From Micrococcaceae bacterium UBA3381 (GTDB lineage: Bacteria; Actinomycetota; Actinomycetes; Actinomycetales; Micrococcaceae), in the NCBI GenBank assembly GCA_002358975.1, contig DEPX01000063.1:325-7488 (forward strand): a stretch of DNA of 7,164 nt. Direction: 5' to 3'. Both the position numbers and the translations under genes were made by a program. The notes beneath the pieces were generated by a model that was not told where the DNA came from, did not search any database, and was given only the letters and a program-made list of their open reading frames with translations. This document shows positions 1-5,101 of the stretch, in pieces. Positions within the stretch are counted from its first letter, which is position 1; each line of letters starts with the position of its first letter.

Positions 1-71
1 AAGCCAATATGGCTGCCCGCGTGGTCGAAGCCTGCCAAAATCTTGGCTCTGCCGGAAAATCGTTGAAATAA
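1..71 (+). CDS. 3' end of an unidentified gene (partial)
   Basis: An open frame enters from the left edge in frame 3 and ends at TAA 69-71, leaving about 22 residues (ending in ACQNLGSAGKSLK). The tail looks like a helical C-terminus, but it is too short for me to assign a family. Its stop overlaps the start codon of the next gene (TAATG, one shared base), which indicates translational coupling and a shared operon with the NIF3-insert-like protein. An internal ATG at 9 would give only 20 residues, so this is read as the end of a longer gene and not a separate peptide. Confidence 0.55.
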   Translation, partial: ANMAARVVEACQNLGSAGKSLK

Positions 72-406
72 TGGCAGAGTCACGCTGGGTACAAATCAGT
101 TTTTATGTACCAATGGGAAACGCCGAGGACGTCCGTGCCGCACTCGATAATGCCGGGGCCGGACGGCTCGGCAACTACCGGGGTGCATCCTGGTCGACCA
201 CCGGTGTTGGCCGTTTCACCCCGCTAGAAGGCTCCACCCCAACTATTGGCGCCGTGGGTGTGCCTGCCGATGTCCCCGAACACAAAATTGAGGTGCTGGC
301 ACCACGCCAAATCGCACGCAGCGTGGTCGAAGCAGGCATCGCCGCCCACCCGTATGAGGAGCCAGCCTATTTCGTCACCGAAGTGTGGATGCTGGAAGAC
401 CTCTAG
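71..406 (+). CDS. Stand-alone NIF3/YqfO insert-domain protein (COG3323-like)
   Basis: The 111-residue protein matches the small alpha/beta domain found inserted in NIF3-type dinuclear-metal proteins (YqfO), which also occurs alone in many bacteria and has a PII/CutA1-like fold. The family signature is visible: a GNY...STTGVGRFTPLEG block at residues 34-54, followed by TIG at 58-60, and HPYEEPAY at 93-100 near the C-terminus. The length fits the stand-alone form. The molecular function of this family is not established; a trimeric sensor or binding role is inferred from the fold. The start ATG overlaps the preceding stop (TAATG), and upstream there is only a weak purine stretch (GGAAAA, 54-59), so translation probably depends on coupling to the upstream gene. 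The stop TAG at 404-406 overlaps the stop of the opposing gene. Confidence 0.82.
   Translation: MAESRWVQISFYVPMGNAEDVRAALDNAGAGRLGNYRGASWSTTGVGRFTPLEGSTPTIGAVGVPADVPEHKIEVLAPRQIARSVVEAGIAAHPYEEPAYFVTEVWMLEDL
403..406. other. Shared palindromic stop for two convergent genes
   Basis: The tetranucleotide CTAG supplies TAG to the + strand NIF3-insert gene (404-406) and, read on the other strand, TAG to the nitrobindin gene (403-405). The coding regions therefore overlap by 4 bases tail to tail, with no intergenic terminator between them. Each transcript must run into the other gene's 3' end. Confidence 0.9.
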
Positions 407-909
407 TCGGTTGCCTCTTGTTTATGCAGTTCACTGCTAAGGTGCTGCTGCATCTGCTGGCCCATCGCCGCCATATCAAATTCGGTATAAACGGCGGTAC
501 GGTCCGGGTTAAACACATAGTGGCGGATGGTGGCTTCCACGATTTTGGCCGTGGTGGTATTGGCAATTTCAGAATAGCCCAACACCATGGTCAAACTATT
601 ATCGTCATTCACCGTGGCCGTGCCCTCTAACAGCTCGGTTTGGCCAGTCGGTTGAGCGAGCACAAACTCAATGAAACCACCTTCATGAGGTCGCAGATAG
701 CCGACTTCGGTGTGCATTGGGCCGCCATCCGGGCTGGTCGTGTGCTGTTCGTATTTGAGAAACGGTTTGCCCGGGGCCGCCGAAAACGTGATCGATTCTC
801 GGTACTGAAAATCATCGATGGTCGGGTAGTAGCCTCGGCCGGGGCCCTCCCATGTGCCAATTAAAAACTCATAGGGTGCCACAAAGTCATGTAAAGTCAT
901 GGATCCCAT
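403..909 (-). CDS. Nitrobindin-like heme-binding beta-barrel protein (THAP4/DUF1794 family)
   Basis: The 168-residue protein looks like a single-domain actinobacterial nitrobindin (PF08768), a ten-stranded FABP-like barrel that binds ferric heme and handles NO or peroxynitrite in characterised members. Visible hallmarks are the GTWEGPG motif at residues 18-24 followed by YYPTI, the YRESITF strand at 36-42, a GKPFLKY segment at 47-53, and the C-terminal MAAMGQQMQQHLSSEL. His156 in that last segment sits where the proximal heme ligand is found in the family; this is a positional inference. No signal peptide is visible, so it is probably cytoplasmic. I chose ATG 909 because AGGTAG lies about 9 bases upstream; ATG 900 (MTLHDF) is a possible alternative with only GGGA close by. 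It is convergent with the NIF3-insert gene. A 17-bp palindrome lies 45-61 bases upstream of the start. Confidence 0.85.
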   Translation of the reverse strand: MGSMTLHDFVAPYEFLIGTWEGPGRGYYPTIDDFQYRESITFSAAPGKPFLKYEQHTTSPDGGPMHTEVGYLRPHEGGFIEFVLAQPTGQTELLEGTATVNDDNSLTMVLGYSEIANTTTAKIVEATIRHYVFNPDRTAVYTEFDMAAMGQQMQQHLSSELHKQEATD

Positions 910-953
910 TAAACGCTACCTACCTTTAGCTGACCAGCGCCGTAATGCTGCGC

Positions 954-970
954 ATTGGAGGTTATCCAAT
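954..970. promoter_or_regulatory. 17-bp palindrome, candidate operator (ATTGGA-N5-TCCAAT)
   Basis: The sequence ATTGGAGGTTATCCAAT has perfect 6-bp arms around a 5-base spacer. It lies 45-61 bases upstream of the nitrobindin start codon and on the far side of that gene's ribosome site, where a transcription factor could act. The palindrome is directly visible; regulatory function is inference, and no regulator gene is present in the window. Confidence 0.4.
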
Positions 971-1014
971 TTAGCTGTCGGTCGTCGGCAATAGTCCTAC
1001 CGTGGACATGACCT

Positions 1015-1122
1015 ATGTACAACTCGCTGAACACGCCTATCACGTTGCACGTTTACGATGAATTTGGGATCTTCAACGTCATTGATATGGAAGATATTGA
1101 TTGGAATAACACCGGTCAATGA
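1015..1122 (+). CDS. Doubtful 35-residue ORF
   Basis: ATG at 1015 opens 35 codons ending at TGA 1120-1122. The peptide is acidic and aromatic (YDEFGIF and DMEDIDW segments), and its third-position GC (21 of 35) is like that of real genes, but the only ribosome-site candidate is a weak GTGGA about 8 bases upstream. I recognise no family. It could be a short peptide, a fragment of a decayed gene, or chance. It lies between the two palindromes and just upstream of the TATACT box of the next unit. Confidence 0.2.
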   Translation: MYNSLNTPITLHVYDEFGIFNVIDMEDIDWNNTGQ

Positions 1123-1143
1123 CGTATCGTTTCGGTTTACTCC

Positions 1144-1170
1144 TATACTGGTATGTAACGTCGCTTACAT
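1144..1170 (+). promoter_or_regulatory. -10 box plus 18-bp operator-like palindrome (ATGTAA-N6-TTACAT)
   Basis: A TATACT -10-like hexamer at 1144-1149 is followed immediately by ATGTAACGTCGCTTACAT (1153-1170), a perfect 6-bp inverted repeat with a 6-base spacer. A transcript starting about 7 bases after the -10 would begin inside the left arm, so a bound protein would block initiation. Arms of the TGTAA/TTACA type are common for TetR-family repressors, though the link to any one regulator is inference. The -35 is weak (TGACGT near 1120 gives an 18-base spacer). The palindrome ends 3 bases before the GAGG ribosome site of the membrane-peptide gene. Confidence 0.5.
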
Positions 1171-1185
1171 TTGAGGATGCCTACT

Positions 1186-1377
1186 ATGAGTCACATGCCA
1201 TGGTTCGCCTGGATCGGGATCGTTGCCATCGTCGTCTGGGGTTTGGTTATGATTTTCGGCAAAAGCGCTGCCCTGACCAATCGCCACCAGGCAGACGAAG
1301 AACAACGCCGCGAAATTGAAAACCTCAAACGCCGCATCGAAGATCTGGAAGCCCGAGCCAACCGTCATAACCAATAG
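1186..1377 (+). CDS. Small single-pass membrane protein with coiled-coil tail
   Basis: The 63-residue protein has a hydrophobic helix at about residues 6-24 (WFAWIGIVAIVVWGLVMIF) and then a charged tail whose I44, L47, I51, L54 follow a 3-4-3 heptad spacing, so the C-terminal third is likely an amphipathic coiled coil on the cytoplasmic side. The architecture resembles PspB-type small membrane proteins, but I see no sequence basis for that name. I chose ATG 1186 because GAGG at 1173-1176 lies 9 bases upstream; upstream in-frame TTG 1171 and ATG 1177 would overlap that site. The gene is 65 bases upstream of the P450 on the same strand, behind the same promoter/operator, so co-expression is likely. 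A role as membrane anchor or assembly partner for the P450 is speculation. Confidence 0.72.
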   Translation: MSHMPWFAWIGIVAIVVWGLVMIFGKSAALTNRHQADEEQRREIENLKRRIEDLEARANRHNQ

Positions 1378-1383
1378 GCTGTT

Positions 1384-1442
1384 GTAGCTCATTGACCTAT
1401 CCCGTAGCGTGTCCCTACACGTTCGAATCGGAGGTGAGCTAC
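1384..1442 (+). promoter_or_regulatory. RNA stem enclosing the P450 ribosome-binding site
   Basis: GTAGCTCA at 1384-1391 is the exact reverse complement of TGAGCTAC at 1435-1442, which directly abuts the P450 start codon at 1443. In an alternative pairing, ACCT 1395-1398 pairs with AGGT 1432-1435 inside the Shine-Dalgarno sequence GGAGGTG (1430-1436), stacked on the 7-bp GTAGCTC/GAGCTAC stem with an ATTG bulge. Between the arms is a small hairpin, CGTGT (1408-1412), loop CCCT, ACACG (1417-1421). The structure would mask the ribosome site. The upstream gene stops at 1377, 6 bases before the 5' arm, so a terminating ribosome could open it. The pairing is visible; regulation is inferred. Confidence 0.45.
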
Positions 1443-2672
1443 ATGAGTAGCGTCGGCTTTGACAGTACAATCCCGTTTTTGCGCGAAGGCTATCCGTTCA
1501 TCTCGTCCCGGTGTGACGCTCTGAACACCGATCTTTTCACTAGCCGCATCGGCTTACGCCCCGCCACCTTTATCCGCGGCAGTGAAGCCGCCGAATTGTT
1601 CTACGATAAAAACCATTTCACACGCCAGGGTGCCATGCCGCCCACCGTGGTGCACTTGCTTCAGGATCAGGGCTCCGTCCAAGCCCTCGATGGTGATGCC
1701 CACCGTAAACGGAAACGAGCATTTCTAGATCTGATGAGCGATGAGGCCATGCAGCGTCTCGGCGACATTTTCGATGAGCAATGGGATCACGCCGTACGTC
1801 GGCTGCCAACCCACAAGAATGTGGTGTTACACGAGTTGGCCCGTGAAGTCCTAACCCGCACGGCTTGCCAATGGTCCGGGATCGATCTTGAAGATGCCGA
1901 TATCCCGCGTTTGAGTAAAGAGCTGGGCATGATGGTAAGCCGCGCCGGCCAATTCGGCCCGGGAAACTGGTATGCCCAATGGCGTCGTCGTGGCACCGAA
2001 AAGTGGGCTACTAATCTGGTCGAGCAGGTGCGTGCCGGTGAACGCAAACCGCCGGAAGGCACGGTACTGGATGTATTCGCGCACTACCGTGATGGTGACG
2101 GTGATCTTCTATCAGCCGAGATCGCGGCTGTGGAAGTCATTAATATTTTGCGTCCCACGTTAGCGGTTGCCCGATTTATCGCCTTTGCTGCCGTGGCCCT
2201 ACATACATATCCGAAGTGGCGCGAGACTTTTGCTGCCGGTGACGAGTCAGATCTAGAACCGTTCGTCCAAGAAGTCCGGCGGTATTACCCGTTCTTCCCG
2301 GTGATCGCCGGTCGAGTTAATGAACCTTTCACCTGGCGCGGTCACCGGTTCAAACAACATAATTGGGTGGTCTTTGATATTTACGGCACCTGTCATGACC
2401 CTCGCCTGTGGAGCAATCCGGATAGTTTCCAACCGGAGCGTTTCCGTGGTTGGGATTGGGAAGAAGATATCTCCGCACTAGTGGCCCAAGGTGCAGGACG
2501 CCACTCCGAGAACCATCGCTGCCCAGGGGAGTGGAGCACCATAGAAATTCTGCAGCGAGCTGTGCGGAAACTGGCCAACTCGGATTTCACGATGCCCGTT
2601 CAGGATCTATCGATTCCGTTGAACCACATGCCCGCATTACCACGCAGCGGCGTGATCGTGGCACGCAATTAG
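1443..2672 (+). CDS. CYP152-family cytochrome P450, fatty-acid peroxygenase
   Basis: The 409-residue protein aligns by eye along its whole length with the H2O2-dependent fatty-acid peroxygenases BSbeta (YbdT), SPalpha and OleT. Landmarks are the N-terminal FDSTIPFLREGYPFI block (6-20), VQALDGDAH (79-87), Arg237-Pro238 in NILRP (the pair that holds the substrate carboxylate and activates peroxide), the ExxR motif in EVRRYYPF (277-284), YGTCHDPRLW (314-323), PERF (331-334) and the heme loop QGAGRHSENHRCPGEW (349-364) with thiolate ligand Cys360. The position equivalent to OleT His85 is Gln80, as in the hydroxylating BSbeta and SPalpha, which argues for alpha/beta-hydroxylation over decarboxylation to alkenes. 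The family needs no redox partner, and none is encoded nearby. ATG 1443 is chosen for the strong GGAGGTG site 6 bases upstream; an upstream in-frame TTG at 1392 would add 17 residues unlike the family. Confidence 0.93.
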   Translation: MSSVGFDSTIPFLREGYPFISSRCDALNTDLFTSRIGLRPATFIRGSEAAELFYDKNHFTRQGAMPPTVVHLLQDQGSVQALDGDAHRKRKRAFLDLMSDEAMQRLGDIFDEQWDHAVRRLPTHKNVVLHELAREVLTRTACQWSGIDLEDADIPRLSKELGMMVSRAGQFGPGNWYAQWRRRGTEKWATNLVEQVRAGERKPPEGTVLDVFAHYRDGDGDLLSAEIAAVEVINILRPTLAVARFIAFAAVALHTYPKWRETFAAGDESDLEPFVQEVRRYYPFFPVIAGRVNEPFTWRGHRFKQHNWVVFDIYGTCHDPRLWSNPDSFQPERFRGWDWEEDISALVAQGAGRHSENHRCPGEWSTIEILQRAVRKLANSDFTMPVQDLSIPLNHMPALPRSGVIVARN

Positions 2673-2700
2673 TTGCACTCAATCGGTGTTGAGCGCAACT
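2671..2700. terminator. Hairpin across the convergent P450/DUF1264 stop codons
   Basis: Positions 2671-2682 pair with 2689-2700 (AGTTGC-A-CTCAA against TTGAG-C-GCAACT): eleven base pairs, one A/C mismatch and a 6-base loop. The hairpin begins in the last two bases of the P450 stop codon and covers the final codons and stop of the opposing DUF1264 gene; the stops are 6 bases apart. Its position suits a bidirectional terminator, but neither side has a good T-run, so intrinsic termination may be weak. Confidence 0.5.
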
Positions 2701-3431
2701 GAGGCAAGCCGGGTTTGAAGGCTGTGGCCATCTTCCCATAAGTTGGCGCCGTCCTGTACCACCGGGGTTGGAATATTGGCGCGAGAACGCCGACGAGCCG
2801 CGGTGGACAACCCGACTCTACGATCGCGCTGGTGGATCAGTTCGTTACGTAGCTGGCCATCCTCGGTGAAGCCCATCATCAACTGTGGGATGCCGTAGGG
2901 AAAATCATCCCGATCGTATTGCCAGGTGTGGAAGGTTTTGCCATACGTTGTGACCAGGTCCTGGAAATAAGCGTGTTCGGCGATTTCCGGTACGCCAGGT
3001 GCGGTCAGGGTCCCGGATTTCACCTCGTAGTGGTGACTATGCCATAGCTGTTTTTCATCCTCCGGTAAGCTGCGGAACCGTTCTTCGCTAATAATGTATT
3101 CAATTCCGATGAGTCGGGCATCAGGTGTATTGCGATCGAAGATGACACATTGATGCAAATCGTGGCGAAGATGGATGCAAAAGTGGCTGGCCTCAACCTG
3201 CCTTCCGATGTCATCAGCATAAAAATGAAAACCGTTGAGGTAGGTACTCATGGCATCGAGCGGATATTTTGGTTGCATCAAACCCGACCCCACATCTAAT
3301 AGACGATGCTTGAGCGGGTGGTCTGCACCAATTTTTGCGGTGGTAATGACTTTGCGGCCGACCATGATGCCGGCTGCAGTAGCAATTCCAGCAGCGACAC
3401 CGGTGCCGAGACTTTTCAGATAATGTCCCAT
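2679..3431 (-). CDS. DUF1264 / OBAP-like (oil-body-associated protein family) protein
   Basis: The 250-residue protein carries the characteristic blocks of DUF1264 (PF06884), the family of plant oil-body-associated proteins that also occurs in bacteria and fungi: PLDAMSTYLNGFHFYADD (57-74), RQVEASHFCIHL (77-88), IGIEYIISEERF (109-120), LWHSHHYEVKSGTLTAPG (129-146), YGKTFHTWQYDRDD (163-176) and GIPQLMMGFTEDGQ (180-193). The C-terminal RVGLST...LWEDG tail is also family-like. In plants, members affect lipid-droplet structure; the bacterial role is unknown. The N-terminus has a Gly/Ala-rich hydrophobic stretch (about 8-25) that could be a membrane or lipid-surface anchor. The many family-block histidines (69, 83, 131, 133, 134, 168) could be functional, which is inference. 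No Shine-Dalgarno precedes ATG 3431. It is convergent with the P450 and downstream of metQ on the same strand. Confidence 0.88.
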   Translation of the reverse strand: MGHYLKSLGTGVAAGIATAAGIMVGRKVITTAKIGADHPLKHRLLDVGSGLMQPKYPLDAMSTYLNGFHFYADDIGRQVEASHFCIHLRHDLHQCVIFDRNTPDARLIGIEYIISEERFRSLPEDEKQLWHSHHYEVKSGTLTAPGVPEIAEHAYFQDLVTTYGKTFHTWQYDRDDFPYGIPQLMMGFTEDGQLRNELIHQRDRRVGLSTAARRRSRANIPTPVVQDGANLWEDGHSLQTRLASVALNTD

Positions 3432-3494
3432 AGCCCGACTCTAGTGAGAGCCGGGACTATGAGAAAGAGCATCAACGGTTCTGCCCGGATATGC
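3432..3494 (-). promoter_or_regulatory. metQ/DUF1264 intergenic hairpin and possible leaderless promoter
   Basis: Between metQ and the DUF1264 start, about 3432-3457 folds into an imperfect GC-rich hairpin (AGCCCGACTC against GAGCCGGGACT, one bulge). On the minus strand, TAGAGT, a possible -10, ends exactly 6 bases before ATG 3431, which would place transcription start on the A of the ATG. That fits the missing ribosome site and would make the DUF1264 mRNA leaderless. The -35 is poor (TTTCTC, 17-base spacer). The hairpin may alternatively weaken read-through from metQ; it has no T-run. Confidence 0.3.
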
Positions 3495-4382
3495 CTAGGC
3501 GTCGTCGTCCTCAGAGGCTTGACCGGCTGGGATGACCTCTCCCTCGGGCCAGGTTTCTTCGATGTAATCGGCTACCTCATCAGAGTGCAGCAGCTCATCG
3601 AGTTTTTGGATAGCCTCGTTGTCATCACTTTCCGCATTCCAAGCCAGCACGTTGGCGAACGGGGAATCATCGGCATCTTCGATAATGATCGCGTCGTCAA
3701 CATCCAGGCCGGCATCCAAGAAATAGTTGCCGTTAATGATCGCGGCATCGATTGAGGCGTCATCGACCACCTGGGCGAGAATTTCTGGTGGGTTTTCCTC
3801 AAATTCCAGGTCCATCGGGTTCTGCTCATCGGTCAGCGTCAGCGCTGCCGAGTCGTCGTCAATATCTTCTAACAGACCGGCTTGCTCTAACAGTTGCAGG
3901 GCACGTGGTTGATTTCCAGCATCCGAAGTAATACCAATGGTTGCGCCATCTTCGATGTCTTCGGCACTTTCATGCGCATTTGAAAAGACGGCGTAGGGTT
4001 CGATATGTACCGGGTCGCCGTGGGAGATTTCGTAGCCGTGATCTTCGATTTGCTGATCCAAAAATGGCACGTGCTGGAAGTAGTTGGCATCGAGGGTGCC
4101 CTCGTCCATTTGACGGTTGGGCAACTGGAAGTCATCGAATTCTACGACTTCAATTTCCAGGCCGGCATCCTCGCCCAGCTCATCGGAAACATACTCCAGG
4201 ATTTGGCCGTGGGGGACCGGTGTTGCCCCGACGGTCAGCGTGGTGACGCCATTAGCATCGGCTGCGGGGCTTTCGGCGTCGTCGTTACCACCGCAAGCAG
4301 CCAGCACTAAAGCGCTGGCGGCGGCAATACCGGTGAATGCTAGCCGGCGAGAACGACGCTGTGGATGTGGTGTGTTAGACAT
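3495..4382 (-). CDS. metQ: MetQ methionine-binding lipoprotein (NLPA family)
   Basis: The 295-residue protein is the substrate-binding lipoprotein of the methionine ABC importer, acting on the outer face of the membrane. It has a signal peptide with lipobox LAAC and lipidation at Cys30, and an RR pair (SRRLAF, 11-16) that resembles a Tat signal. Family blocks are VGATPVPHGQIL (51-62), the GTLDANYFQHVPFLDQ region (95-110), NQPRALQLLEQAGLL (157-171) and AAIINGNYFLDAGL (213-226). Arg160 and the asparagines near 157 and 217/219 fall where characterised MetQ proteins contact methionine. The mature part is extraordinarily acidic: about 70 Asp/Glu against three Lys/Arg (Arg90, Arg160, Lys260), ending in SEDDDA. 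AGGAG lies 7 bases upstream of ATG 4382. It is the last gene of metN-metI-metQ, 38 bases after metI. Confidence 0.92.
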   Translation of the reverse strand: MSNTPHPQRRSRRLAFTGIAAASALVLAACGGNDDAESPAADANGVTTLTVGATPVPHGQILEYVSDELGEDAGLEIEVVEFDDFQLPNRQMDEGTLDANYFQHVPFLDQQIEDHGYEISHGDPVHIEPYAVFSNAHESAEDIEDGATIGITSDAGNQPRALQLLEQAGLLEDIDDDSAALTLTDEQNPMDLEFEENPPEILAQVVDDASIDAAIINGNYFLDAGLDVDDAIIIEDADDSPFANVLAWNAESDDNEAIQKLDELLHSDEVADYIEETWPEGEVIPAGQASEDDDA

Positions 4383-4420
4383 AGGTGTACTCCTGTGGTT
4401 GAGGATAGTGATGAATACGA

Positions 4421-5101
4421 TCAGCGGTGATCTACGGCTGTGACAATCTTATCGCCGATCCACTGGATGAGTTGGACGCCGATAACAATGATGACGATGG
4501 TGACGATCATGATCTGCGAGTCAAAGCGTTGATACCCGTAGTTATAAGCCAGCCGACCAAGCCCGCCGCCACCGATCAGCCCGGCCATGGCCGAATACCC
4601 GATCAGTACCACCACTGTATTAGTGATCGCCGAGATCAGGCCGGGGAGGGCTTCAGGGAGGAAAACTTTCGTAACAATCTGGCCATTGGATAGGCCCATC
4701 ACCTGGGCGGCATCCACGGTGCCGGAGGGCACTTCGCGCAGTGCGGTTTCCACCAGGCGAGCAAAGAACGGGGCCGTGGCGATGGTGAGCGACACGGTTG
4801 CGGCCAGCGGGCCAATCGAGGTGCCCACGATCCACTGGGTGAACGGGATCAGCGCGACCATCAAAATCGCGTACGGGATCGAACGGGTAATATTGACCAC
4901 GACCGAAGACAACACCGCATAGGTGATGCGCATCGGTGCCAACCCGCCGGGACGGGTCAGGTGCAAAATGATGCCGATGATCCCACCGATAACCACCGTG
5001 GCTGCACCGGAAATGCCCACCATCACCACGGTGTCCCAAACCGCCTCGGGAAGGGCTGTGATCAGGGCACGGTTGTTCAGCAGTTGTTCAAACCAGTTCA
5101 T
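4421..5101 (-). CDS. metI: MetI methionine ABC transporter permease
   Basis: The 226-residue integral membrane protein is the permease of the methionine importer, probably a homodimer with about five transmembrane segments (around 21-46, 60-90, 95-115, 150-180, 195-215). The cytoplasmic EAA loop that docks on MetN is at about 119-153 (ALREVPSGTVDAAQVMGLSNG, then VFLPEALPGL). The N-terminal region around ALPEAVWDTVVMV (16-28) and the Gly-rich AGLIGGGGLGRLAYNYGYQR (173-192) are typical of MetI. The length matches the family. Its ATG overlaps the metN stop (ATGA, 4-base overlap), and AAGGGG inside the end of metN lies 7 bases upstream, so it is translationally coupled to metN. Confidence 0.93.
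   Translation of the reverse strand: MNWFEQLLNNRALITALPEAVWDTVVMVGISGAATVVIGGIIGIILHLTRPGGLAPMRITYAVLSSVVVNITRSIPYAILMVALIPFTQWIVGTSIGPLAATVSLTIATAPFFARLVETALREVPSGTVDAAQVMGLSNGQIVTKVFLPEALPGLISAITNTVVVLIGYSAMAGLIGGGGLGRLAYNYGYQRFDSQIMIVTIVIIVIGVQLIQWIGDKIVTAVDHR

Larger units (their letters stand above)
910..1185. promoter_or_regulatory. Divergent control region between nitrobindin and the membrane peptide/P450 pair
   Basis: This 276-base gap holds the leaders of the minus-strand nitrobindin gene and the plus-strand membrane-peptide/P450 unit. It contains two separate perfect inverted repeats (954-970 and 1153-1170), a TATACT -10-like box at 1144-1149 and one 35-codon open frame of doubtful status (1015-1122). 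I could not find a convincing -35/-10 pair for the nitrobindin gene. No RNA gene or repeat array is visible here. Confidence 0.6.

Noticed and set aside
884..901. Direct repeat AAAGTCATG at the nitrobindin start
   Set aside because: Two 9-base copies one base apart arise from similar codons at the gene start; there is no wider repeat or array.
1119..1319. A + strand frame whose ATG overlaps the stop of the 35-codon ORF
   Set aside because: It overlaps the membrane-protein gene in another frame, gives an arginine-rich out-of-frame peptide and has no ribosome site. The ATGA overlap is probably chance.
1392..1442. A longer P450 N-terminus from TTG 1392
   Set aside because: The added 17 residues do not resemble the CYP152 N-terminus, there is no ribosome site at 1392, and GGAGGTG is well placed for ATG 1443.
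1165..1470. A 101-codon open frame on the minus strand opposite the small membrane-protein gene
   Set aside because: It is antisense to a gene with a clear ribosome site and membrane/coiled-coil pattern, and it has neither itself.
3941..4310. Several + strand open frames of about 100 codons opposite metQ
   Set aside because: They are antisense to the unmistakable metQ gene. The long open frames result from its biased Asp/Glu codons.
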